DNA from: Chamaecrista fasciculata
Lineage: Eukaryota > Streptophyta > Magnoliopsida > Fabales > Fabaceae
Assembly (NCBI GenBank): GCA_003254925.1
Contig: QANZ01032026.1
Coordinates: forward strand, 46,108-110,107
DNA: 64,000 bases
Reading direction: 5' to 3'
Of this stretch, positions 47,561 to 58,020 are shown piece after piece. The notes under the pieces were generated by a model. That model had not been told where the DNA came from and did not search any database. It saw nothing but the letters and a program-made list of their open reading frames with translations. The stretch's first letter is position 1. Every line of letters starts with the position of its first letter. A program made the translations under genes and the position numbers.

Positions 47561-48542
47561 TATAAAAAAAATCGATCCGCTCGTAGTTGGTTTATTTAGT
47601 TCCTAGTTGGGGTATGGTTCAATTTCTCTTCAGGTATGTGTTACTTTTCCTTGTAATCCTGTTTGGTTTGTATAAAAAAAGAAAAATGAAGCGGGTCCGC
47701 TCAAAGCCTCAAACACATACACACCCTCCGATGACCTTGTTTGACTTTCAAGGGCCCTCTTTACCGTTGATCAGCGTGTGAGGATGCTTGAATGCTAGTG
47801 GTCCATTCAACACATCCGATTATAATTAATTAATCAATAAGTAAGTAAAAGATAAATAGGTTAGGCCCTGTGACTTTATAATGAGTAAATGATATCGGGT
47901 TAGACTAAAGACAAACTTTTAAAAAGTGTGATTTCATTTGTGTGTGTGTGTATATATATGTATCGATAGATAAAAAATCAGCACATCATAATTAATTTGC
48001 AAAGCAACTAATCAACTTTCAACTATGTATTTTTATTATTTTGATAGATTTGTTTTGTTAACTTATACGACTATGTACAAAATTAAATGGAACAGAAACT
48101 AACCGTAATAAGGGCTAGCCAGCGTTTGGCAAAAAAAAAAAAAAAAGNAAAAAAAAAAAAAAAGGCTAGCCAGTGAAAACTTTAAATTGTATGTAAAATA
48201 TTTAGAGTAGTACTATAGGGAGATTCATGGTCCAAATAATGGATTCTTTATAGTTTATTCCTCTCCTCATTAATATTCACTTTTTCAGGCAAAAAAAAAA
48301 ATTATTCACTTTTACATCAAATTTTTATATTAACTTTTTATTATTTTTTTAATTTAACGAGGGGAGAAATAGATAGTGAAACTTATATAGCATTTCTCAA
48401 AGATTTATCTGAAACGTTTGGCAAGAGATAAGAGGATGTGGTGTGAGTGCGAGAGAAAAAATATTGAATTTGTAAAACAAATAGAAAAAAATATTGGGAG
48501 AGAAAATATGAAAAATATTAAACAAAAAGATTAATTGTGTAT
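47561..48542. other. Gene-free interval with microsatellite and poly(A)
   Basis: A (TG)n(TA)n tract is at 47938-47960. A poly(A) run with one N is at 48131-48163, flanked by 'gctagccag' on both sides (48114-48122 and 48165-48173). This resembles the target duplication of a tiny retroposed tail. No gene. Confidence 0.5.
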
Positions 48543-48781
48543 AGAGTAAACTAATAATTTGGTCCCTGAAAGATCACTGAGCTGACAACTCGGTCCCTGA
48601 AATATCAAAATGATATACTAATTAGTCCTTTTTATGGACTAAATAGTATACCGTTTTAATTTTTAAGGATTAAAAAGTATACCGTTTTGATCTTTCAAGG
48701 ATTAACCTGTACATTTCAATATTTTAGGGACTAAGTTGTCAACTCGATGATCTTTAAGGGACCAAATTGTTAGTTTACTCT
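48543..48781. mobile_element. Small palindromic MITE
   Basis: Ends AGAGTAAACTAATAATTTGG and CCAAATTGTTAGTTTACTCT are inverted. 'ggtccctgaaagatca', 'tgacaactcggtccct' and 'agtataccgttttaat' mirror across the centre, so nearly the whole 239 bp is a hairpin. TGTAT flanks both sides (48538-48542 and 48782-48786). Confidence 0.85.
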
Positions 48782-48786
48782 TGTAT

Positions 48787-49316
48787 ATATGCAGTATATG
48801 AGAAGAAAAAGGAGTAAAATAAGGAGTGGTGTATATAGGAAGACATAAAGTATAGGGTCGAAGACGTGTGAGGTAGTATGGCCGTAGTAAATATGATTGG
48901 TAGTTGACAAGTGCTGGATATGTATTGATTTACAATTACGTGCAATCCACCAATTAGGGCATGAGGATTCTGGTACTAAATTTGATTTTGGGTATTACGT
49001 CAAGTTAAAGTAACATAGAGTGAATGGAGCGGAGTGTGAAGGTAGATATCGCAATTGGCATCTCACGAGTCATGCTAAATGGTATGTGTACGGTGATATA
49101 GCCTCACACTGAGTTGCTAAAATTTAGCTTGGTATTGGTACACACTGAGATATTTATTTATGGCCCGTCTAACATGTGTTTCTAAATTTTGGTCTAGTGA
49201 GTTTTTAAATATTAAAAATTATCTCTTAAAATGAATTTTCGTAAATTTTAAAATAAAATATGTTCTACTAACTAATTAAAATAAATCTTAAAATATATCC
49301 TAAGGATATATGTTAG

Positions 49317-49352
<36 letters not shown>

Positions 49353-50658
49353 TGAATCTCTATGATAGATAAAAGAATAGGAAGGAAATTGCATAGGTAG
49401 ATTAGATAGATGTCAGTGCGACTGTGTGGCACATGCGCGTGAGGTGTATAGGGGTTTGTTGACGTTAGCAATGGTGTGACTGTGTGGTTTATGTTAAGAA
49501 AGCAGAAATAATAATAATTAATAAATTTGTTGTTTATTTTGTTTGATAAAGAAAAAAAGAAAAAAAAAAGAACGTTGTGATTGTGTGTGTGTGTCCTCAA
49601 AATCAGGGCTGATTCGAGGAGGAAGGCGCTCAAAACACAAGAATTTGGGTTTGCTGAGTAGCGGTCACGTGCGGGGTGAGGTATTATTGGTATTGTATTT
49701 GACTAATATTCTATTCTATTCTATATAGTATACATGTAATGTAATTCCCATTTCCATGGTGATGTTAATATGTAATGTAAGTGGTATACAGAGGTATAGT
49801 ATGCTGCTTTTGGATTTAAGTTTGGGTTTGGGTTTTCCTCACACACATACACACAAACAGAATGCTGAATGAATGGTGTGTTGAGGTGCCTGAGCCACCT
49901 GCCACTGCTCGCCCCCCAATTAACAAGAAAACAAAACACACTCTAAACATATCACACTCACTCTCTCTCACCCTCTAATTTATTAATCTATTCAAAACAT
50001 CATACATCAAACCCCTCCCTTTCTTTCTTTCTTTCTTTCTTTATTTTACACATTTATTCATTCATTCATTTCAATTAATAAATGACCCTCGTTCCCCCCC
50101 TCTCCTCCTCAACGGCTTTCTACTGATCCTTGCAGTTGCAGCCTTTTTCTCAGCCGTCTTTACCATTTTTAATAATTACCATGCTCTCTCTCTCTCTCCT
50201 TTTTTTTTCACCCTTCCTTCCTTCCTTCACAATCACATCACCCCCTCCTCTTCCATTCAATTCTCTCTCTCTCTCTCTCTCTCCTGCCCTGCACTCCCAC
50301 CAACAACAACAATAACAACATCCATCCTACATTCATTCATTTACCATTATTATTCACTTTTCTTTTTTTAAATTGATGTTGGTTCTGGTGTTCTGCATCT
50401 GCTTCTTAATTATCCTGTGTCAGACAGGTTAATTATTGTCTCTCCCAGTCTTTTCATATGGGTACTATATCACACCTAACCTGATTTTACCGCTTCTTCT
50501 TTTCCCACTTACCATTACTCACTCACTCACTCACTCTGTTTCCCTTCTTCCGCTGCCTTGTCACTTCCCTCCTCAGTACTCAGTACTACTCTCTCTCTCT
50601 CTCTCTCTCTAGTCACTAGTCACCGTGGTGGTCACTTTGATTGCTCAGAGAGACAGTC
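48787..50658. other. Intergenic and promoter/leader of the G-gamma gene
   Basis: No gene seen before 50659. An (ATTT)n repeat is at about 49320-49352. From 49950 the + strand becomes strongly CT-rich, with (CT)n at about 50263-50282 and 50590-50611, typical of a plant 5' untranslated leader. An intron in the leader cannot be excluded. Confidence 0.5.
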
Positions 50659-52694
50659 ATGGCCACTCCTTTAGGTCGCTCTTCTCTCGTTCCTTCCCTT
50701 CCGCCGCCCTCCCCAAAGTCGCCGCCGGACTACCCAGATTTGCTCGGAAAACGCCGTGAAATGGCCAGGCTCCGCATGCTTGAGCGCGAGATCACTTTTC
50801 TCGAGGTCCTTTTCTTCTTCTCTTTTAACACCCTCTTCCTTTCTTCCTTCTATTCACACTTCAAACCCTCAAAAACTTCATACTCAAATGTTACCAAGTT
50901 CCGATCATGCATAGTTTAATTACTCACATTTCATCAAACACCTTACATATGCGTTTACCTTAAACTACCCTCACTTTACTCTTTATTTACCTTTCGTTTC
51001 ATGGTGCGTTTCCAAATTTTAAGAGATCAATGCTACTAACTAGCTACTTAATTAGTACCCAACACCCATTGTTTCCCGAGCTTACACTACAAACATTGTT
51101 TTCACTTGCATCATCTTCAGCTTTTAATTGATGCATCATTTTAATTGCATTTTGTTTGTCAACACACATGAGCCAACCACGGTCTCTGTCTGTCCATCTT
51201 CTTTTGTTACTTCTGAAACAACTTCATCCTCATTTTTAATTTTCTTCTTCCAGGAGGAATTAAAATCTATCGAAGGCATTCAACCTGCTTCAAGATACTG
51301 CAAAGAGTACGTTCAATTTTCAACTTGCCCACATGTGTTTTGCATGATCAAACTGACGAAATTGCTTCGACCCTTTATCCTAAGTAATTTTGCATGTTTT
51401 TAGTAGCCTGAGAATGAATATAAACTGAACTAGTTTTAACTTTTTAAGTGTGCTAACGTAAACTCCTTCTCAATTAATTGTCACATCATCACAGGATTGT
51501 TGATTTTGTGGTGGCAAACTCAGATCCGCTGTTACCTACGTAAGAATTGTTCTCATCATTCTTTCTTTTTTGTTTAAAACAGATCATTATATTAATTACC
51601 TCGCCCTTCTCTTTCACACAGAAACAAGAAGAACCGTGGGGCATGTCGTCGCTTTTTGAAGTGGCTCTGGTACCATTCGCTTGCCTTTTTGGTTTTTTTA
51701 TGCATAACTATATAAACACTAGCTATATGCTAAATTGTTACTCAAATGTTTTGAAATTCTCTTGGTTCAACAATGGTAATTCTGATTAGTCTCAAGAAAC
51801 TTAATAAAATAATAATCTGCCATGAAAGCTGAATTGAACTTGTTCTTTGAGACGTGGGATAAGTTAATTTGTCATTTGTTAATATCTTTTACCCTGCTTT
51901 CTTCACTCTGCTACGTGTTGGAGGGGATGATGAACATAGTTTAAGCTCCAACCGAAGAATTTCTTTTCAATCATTGACAGGCTTTTTGACTAATTGAACA
52001 AGAATGACTATCTAATCTTAATATCTCTTTTGTCTTGAAAGGCCATATATCAAATACCATCATGGCATGTTATCTATTCTCTGAGTTACATTCAGCTCAC
52101 AGTGTTGCTTACTTTAAATAGTTGTGAGATACACCATATGTTCTAAGGAGCATAAGTTTAGACAAATTAGAAGCTCACTATATTTTGTACCTTTGTCATA
52201 CTCCATTTTTCTAATAATTTATCAAGGACTCTTTAAACTCAAAAGGGGAAGTTCATTTATTAGAAAATCTAATCTAATATAGAATATGTTTTGGATGCAG
52301 TCGTATGCCGAATTTGAACTTGTATTGGATCTGCTGTTGCTGCTGTGATGGATGCTCGCTTCATCTAAAATTGCCACACAACTGTTGTGACTGCAAACCA
52401 TGCACATGCAGTTGTCTTTCATTATCTAACATTTGCAGCTTGCCAAAGTGGAGTTGCTTCTCATGTCCAAAATCAAATTGCTTGAAACAGAGCTGTGGGT
52501 GCCAAAATTGTTGTATCATCCCAAGTTGTTGCAAATTCAATTGTCCCTCCTGCCCCTCTTGTTGCACTTGCAAATGTTCTTGCTCTTGCTCTTGTCCTAC
52601 ATGTCCTAAGGTAAGCTCATGTTGCTGTTGTACAAAGTCTTGTTGGAAGAAATGTTCTTGTATATGTTCGTGTCCAACAATGATGTGTTGTTAG
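50659..52694 (+). CDS. AGG3: Heterotrimeric G-protein gamma subunit, type C (AGG3/GS3/DEP1-like)
   Basis: Five exons keep phase: 50659-50805, 51254-51306, 51495-51539, 51622-51669 and 52301-52694, for 228 residues. The N-terminal ~100 residues form the G-gamma-like helix (KRREMARLRMLEREITFLE, EELKSIEGIQPASRYCKE, IVDFVVANSDPLLPT), which pairs with G-beta. The basic stretch NKKNRGACRRFLKWLC follows. The last exon is ~130 residues with roughly one Cys in three, including CCCCC and many CxC/CC pairs, ending MMCC. This layout defines type C gamma subunits, which control organ and seed size, ABA responses and, in cereals, grain shape. They lack the classic CaaX box. The ATG chosen (MATPLGRSS) opens a Pro/Ser-rich segment before the helix. 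The gene structure, with its long Cys-rich last exon, fits the family. Confidence 0.94.
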
Positions 52695-53054
52695 GCAGTC
52701 TCATCTAACAGTAAGATGAGTCTTGAATGTCTTATAGGATTTGGACACTTTACATCCTTGATCGGTCCCATTATTTTGTTACCCACAAATTTCGGTTATC
52801 TTATATTTCTATTTTAGCTCCTAAATGGTTTTAATCAAATTCAAAACCCTACCCTGCTCCATTTCTAGACTCCCAAATCCTAACCCTGCTAACCCTTAAC
52901 ACCTCTCTATTAATTTGTTAACTTATTTTCACATTTCTAGCGTCTATATGGTAATTCGATGCAATGTCTACTTTTAAATGTGTGATAACTTTTACGAGTT
53001 TTTGTTAATATCTTAGCAACACATCTGAGCCTCCATTTCCAAAATTTTGGCAAT
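52695..53054. other. 3' flank of the G-gamma gene
   Basis: Probable 3' untranslated region followed by AT-rich spacer. No further feature. Confidence 0.45.
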
Positions 53055-53819
53055 GGATCCTCTACCATGCTTTTTTGGTGCTGTCTCTGCATTCCAATGA
53101 ATACAAACCATCCATCATATCTGATGGTTCACTTTGAGACACGTGTCCCGAATCCTTTTTCACTTCAAACCCATTTTAAACTCACGACCCTCTTTATGCA
53201 AACCCACAACTTCAATTTCACAAAAAAAAAAAAAAACCCACAACTTCAACTTTCATCCTCGGAACGTCGTTGTTGTCTATTACTGTGGCTGTTCATCGTC
53301 GTTGTTGTCTATTACTGTGGCTGTTCATCGTCGTTGTTGCTTTCATCGCCGTCGGCGTTATTCATCTTCGTCGGCGGTATTCATCGCGGTCGCTATTGTT
53401 CACGTTTTCATCTTTGTCGCCATTGATTTCTAATTTTTATACCCAATTGTTCATTGTCGCCGTTGTTGTCCATCACCGTGGTCACTGTTCATCGCGGTTG
53501 CCGCTTTTATTGTTGTTAGCGTTGTTCATCGCCATTGTCGTCACCATCCCTGCCGTTCGTCTCTGTAACTGTCGATCATCCACTCAGGAATAATTAGAAA
53601 CGCCGATGGACTGCACTAAAAGGAAGATGGAGAATCACCACTGCACTAAAAGGAAGGATGGAGAAAGTGATTCATACACAGGCAACATTTCAAAAAAAAA
53701 TCCACTACAAATGCAATGAAAAGATTATAGGACACGTGGCATGATACGAACACTTGGATATCATGAACGGCTCAGATCTTTGGACTGCAGAGACAGCACC
53801 AAAAAATTATGGTCTCTCC
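53055..53819. mobile_element. Mutator-like element with GC-rich interior
   Basis: The left end (GGATCCTCTACCATGC, then TTTTTTGGTGCTGTCTCTGCATTCC) is mirrored at the right (GGACTGCAGAGACAGCACC, AAAAAATTATGGTCTCTCC). 'gacacgtgtcc' and 'ggacacgtggc' are also inverted, giving ~100-bp arms. The interior (about 53255-53580) is unusually GC-rich for this window and has a 32-bp tandem repeat ('ttgttgtctattactgtggc') with several TTCATCG phrases. This looks like captured or amplified sequence, but I recognise no gene. No target duplication found. Confidence 0.6.
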
Positions 53820-54440
53820 AAGTTAAATCAAGAACTTTTATATGCATTCATTACTTTCTGTGTATTACTGCAATCTCTCCTTTCGTTTGCAAGACGACAT
53901 CACCATAACCATGATAATCATCATTTTCCTTTTCCTTTTCCCGTGTTTCTGAAGATAACTACATTTATAATTATTTGTTTTGTTTCTTTCATCATATTTA
54001 TAAATGGTCTATAACCTTCTTCGTTAAATAGTTGGGATAGTGTCTTGTGATTTTTCAGAGTCCTGGCTTTTCCAAAACTTGAAGTTGGGGATTTTATACA
54101 ATTTTATTAGTATGTGGGCCTCAAAAACTTGACTTTCCAATCCTTCTGACCAGACTTGGCTTGACACAATTTCCACCGCTGGATTGTTTTATCTGTCCTT
54201 TAGCTTCTATGGTATGACATTGGTCAGTTGCAGTGTATTATAGTAGAGTCACTGTCGCTCCAAATAATAATTTGATTTTGAATTCTTTGATATTATTTGA
54301 CAAGTCTGTGCTTATAATTGTATGTAACTATGAGTCTAGTAATTTTTTCTGATGAAAAAAAATTACAGAAGAAGCTTTTGCATTCAAAATTACATTTGTA
54401 CTGGGGTTCGATATTCTGCAACTCGTGCATAATAAATAGC
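53820..54440. other. Gene-free interval
   Basis: No gene, RNA or bounded element recognised. Confidence 0.45.
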
Positions 54441-54636
54441 ATGAATTGGTAGGATTATTGCATTGAATGAGGAAATACAATAGCTCTGATTGCATAGGTG
54501 AGTTGTTGACAGCTGAAACGAACGATTAACACTTTAACATGAATTGGTAGGATTATTGCATTGAATGAGGAAATACAATAGCTCTGATTGCATAGGTGAG
54601 TTATTGACAGCTGAAACGAACGATTAACACTTTAAC
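54441..54636. repeat. Tandem duplication, 98-bp unit x2
   Basis: From ATGAATTGGTAGGATTATTG to CGAACGATTAACACTTTAAC the unit is present twice with only one or two substitutions seen (gagttgttgac versus gagttattgac). This is a recent direct duplication. Confidence 0.95.
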
Positions 54637-55482
54637 ACGGGAAAATGATACCTATGGATGTAAGTTTTTTCATATTTTGTCAGAAGGTTTTTTCAATTAG
54701 AAGCTAGATTTATATTTTTTTTTTTATAATTTATCATATAAAAATGTATATTTAATGTTGTTTTTTTATCATAATTGGTCACCTATAAAATTTGTGTCAT
54801 GTGTTAAATATTTATTAAAAAATTTATAATAAAAATATAAGAAATTTTATCCAAGTCTTGCCCTAAAGTAAATACAATGTTTTACTGTTGGATAGGTGAG
54901 CTCTATTAAGTTGTAAATACATTTTGATCAATTTTTGTTAAGTCCTTTCTAAAAGGATATAAATATATGATTTGATCCTTATTTAAATCTAAGGACAAAA
55001 ATATAAGTTTAGTATAAATTTAGAGATAAAATATAAAAATAGGTCAAATTTAAAATTAAATTAATAATAATTAATAATTATAATATTGTAAGAATTAAAT
55101 TACATATTTTGATTATTTTAAAAAGTTTATTAATTTAATATAAATTCAAGTTAAAATACTATAGTTTTAAAGATGTAGGCGTTTCCTTTATCTTTTTCAT
55201 TTTTGCTTTTTGGAGTTGTAATGTAAGTATTGTGGTCCTACAAGAAAGGGGGTTGAAAATCATCAAACGACAGCAAAATATGTGAACACTATCGACTTCT
55301 TTTTTCTGCAAAACTCAGCACAGTACGCTGGAAATGTCATTTCAATTATAGTACGGACGTAGCAGAGAACAATCTTTTAAAATTAGTGAGCTAGCTAGCG
55401 GTCCATTTTCTTCAACCGTGAACTTATATGTTTTTAGAAAAAAGAAATTAATTCGTAAACTCCAAAATTAAATATAGGTAAA
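54637..55482. other. Gene-free AT-rich interval
   Basis: No supported feature. Confidence 0.45.
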
Positions 55483-56032
55483 TGCATTAATTTCATCTTC
55501 AAATTTTATACTAACGGTCATTATTTTACATATTGTTAGGCGTTTAGTTTTAATCTAACTGAATTTTTTCTAGTGTACAACTTGTCTATATGAACCATAT
55601 TGTACTCTCTGGTTTAATTCAATAAAGTCATTCACCATTTCTCTTTCATTCATACATTCTCTAGTTTCTCTTTAGTTTAACATAATAGCATGGCATCAGA
55701 GTCTTGCCCTGAGATCAGTTTTTGCATCTACTCCATTTAAGCCGGCAACTGGTGTGATCAGTTTTTCTCATTCAGTCTCTATCAAGTTGGATTGCAACAA
55801 TTTCCAAACTGAATTATATTTTTTAATTTGAGTTAAAATTTGAGTTTTTTTTTTTAATTTTATATTATATATAATTATTCATATAAATTTTATCGTTAAT
55901 ATTTGACTAAATAAAAATAAAAAATAAAATTGATCAAACTATTTAATGGACGAAATTGACTGCAAAAGAATATTTGAGACGAAATTGAATTGGTGGAAGG
56001 TTTAAACTTTAAGGACCAAAATAATACTTTTG
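55483..56032. mobile_element. Decayed MITE (46847 family) interrupted by Copia LTR/gag fragment
   Basis: The left part ('aggtaaatgcattaatttcatcttcaaatttta') and right part ('acgaaattgaattggtggaagg', 'aataatacttttgcct') match the arms of 46847-47345. Between them, at about 55550-55810, lies unrelated retrotransposon sequence. Confidence 0.65.
55550..55810 (+). mobile_element. Ty1/Copia-type fragment: LTR end, primer-binding site and gag start
   Basis: A T-rich LTR-like stretch ends ...AATAGCA and is followed by TGGCATCAGAGTC (55691-55703), a one-base variant of the initiator-tRNA primer-binding site TGGTATCAGAGC. About 70 bases on, an open frame reads SVSIKLDCNNFQT, matching the start of Copia gag (S-K-L-D-x-N-N-F). 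The rest of the element is absent. Confidence 0.75.
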
Positions 56033-56116
56033 CCTTGAATATATTCTTTTGTTGTATATTGTAAAATAACATAATATAATGAATAATAAAATAATTATCT
56101 TAAAATTGCAAAATAT

Positions 56117-57560
56117 TTTTTTTTTTTTTTTTTGAACAGGGGTACAACAGAAAAACAACTACATAAAACAATAAATGCTCACAATATGACTGTCAATCAT
56201 ATCTCTTTCAGCTTGAATCGGTGTCTGTAGTGAGAAAACTTCCAGCAAGAAGCATTATCCTTCATGATCTGAGCAATGTCCTCTTTGATTATCTTCAGCT
56301 GCATGTCCTTGCTATGAATATTGAAATTTGTTTGACAGATAATGTTCATATGGAACCGTTGGATTGTAGTGCACCGTTCCAGGAATATTCTGAAGCCTTT
56401 AGCAAAGGTCTCGAGAATCTTTATCTTGCCTCTCTCACAGTAATAGAACAGCAAGTGAGGAATATTGTCCCTAAAACAAAACGCAGCAAAAATATTTTTA
56501 TTCTGAGCTTTGAAGCGTTGCCCGGCAATGAGCACATCACTTGAAGACCACTTGTCATAAACATTGGTCTTGGGATAGTGATGAGGGGTGTCACTTCTAG
56601 GAATACAGAGGTCTGCAGCAGCATGAGTGAGAAAGTTTATTTTTGGAGGTTTCTAGCTTCCAAATGTCCACAATCCTGATGGGGTGAGGTTCCATCATTT
56701 TGAATTTGACTTCATTGCGATGGCGGTAAATGGCCCAACAGAACCACATCATAAGCACCAAGGTCTTCTTTTCATCATTTTTATCTCCGAGATTAAAAAT
56801 TAAATGCAGTAACCAAGACTTGAAATCCTGAACCTGATTTACTGTGCTTCTATACCCAAGGTTAGAACTGAACCAAGCAGCATGAGACATGGGGCAATCA
56901 AGAAAAAGATGCTTTGCATCCTCAAAAGACTCACATCCAAATGGGCAAATTCCATCAATCTTGAAGTGTTTTTTGAGAAGGTTTTTACCGAGGGGGAGAC
57001 TGTCATGGAGGCATTTCCATCCAAAAATCTGGAACTTAGGGGAAGCTGCAGACTCCAGAAGGAACTCCAATTAATGTCATGATTGTCCATAGGAGGGTTG
57101 GATCTAGAAGTTATGATTCTATAGGCAGACTTCACATTATAAACCCCTGTGTGATCCTTGATCCTTCTGATGGAATCATTTCGATTACAGTGAGAAGTAG
57201 GAATGTTCATGATAAGTCTAGTGTCTTCAGCATTAAATATATTAGAAACCAAAGAGTAATTCCATTGATGGGTGTCAGTAAGGAGCTCAGACACCTTGAT
57301 GCCGTTGTACCTGTCATTAGTGGGCTTGAACCAAATATTATTTCCTACACAAATACTTTGACCATTACCCACAGTCCATCTGCAATCACTTACCACTCTT
57401 TCAAGTTGTTTGCAGACTTGTCTAGCCAAAGGAGAAGCTTGAGCAGTTGTTCTGAAGCTGAGATTGTTGGTATCTATGCAATATTTGGCCATGTAGATCC
57501 TGGAGAGGAGGGAATCCTGGTAGCGCTAGCAAGCAGAATGCACTTGCCTCTTTTTCTTAA
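56117..57560 (-). mobile_element. Decayed LINE: zinc-binding (zf-RVT) and RNase H remnants
   Basis: A poly(A) tail (T run at 56117-56133) ends the minus-strand element. From 57535 a frame reads SLLSRIYMAKYC, WTVGNGQSICVGNNIWF, VYNVKSAYRI. Near 57065 the frame shifts and continues FQIFGWKCLHDSLPLGKNL, CPFGCESFEDAKHLFLDC, FCWAIYRHRNEVKF. This is the zf-RVT module that follows the reverse transcriptase in plant LINEs. A degraded RNase H stretch follows (56197-56535, EDIAQIMKDNASCW). The reverse transcriptase itself is missing. No target duplication identified. Confidence 0.87.
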
Positions 57561-58020
57561 AAGAAAACAATCAAATTCTGAATTGATAATGCCTACTATT
57601 TATAGCACACAATAATAATTATGTAATGTTGTTAATTGATGGAATCTGAAATGAAGAATAGACAATAAGTAGGATAGCCTCAGGATGGTATACAGGTTAT
57701 AATATTATGAAAGCGTCATCATCTATTTTGTTACATTGATTTGATTATGATCAAAGCCTCATCAAACTCAACACACAACACACAGAAAAACAGCCTATTT
57801 CCCTTCCCCCCACCTCCTCCTACCCTTCATCATCATCATCATCATCTCATCTCCTCATTTCACTTTTGCCCAATCTCTCCCCATTCTGAACTTGAAGTGA
57901 GTATTACAGGCAAAGATACAGAAAACAAACACTGTTAGGCCTGAAAATAATTTTGACTTTTTGACTAAGTAGTACTGTAAATCAATCTAACAAGAGAACA
58001 CAACACAAGACAAGAGAAGC
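57561..58020. other. Intergenic, 3' of the subtilase gene
   Basis: Contains a CAT microsatellite (about 57828-57848). The ~100 bases next to 58021 are the probable 3' untranslated region of the subtilase. No gene. Confidence 0.5.

Noticed and set aside
52361..52573. Minus-strand Gln-rich 70-codon frame
   Set aside because: Reverse complement of the Cys-rich G-gamma exon; Gln-rich output is expected from reading TGC/TTG codons backwards.
53067..53593. Overlapping ~100-codon Val/Cys/His-rich frames
   Set aside because: They arise in three frames from GC-rich tandem repeats inside the Mutator-like element and have no known similarity.
57079..57615. 178-codon plus-strand open frame
   Set aside because: Antisense to the decayed LINE zinc-binding domain. 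The minus-strand reading has clear zf-RVT motifs and this one has none.
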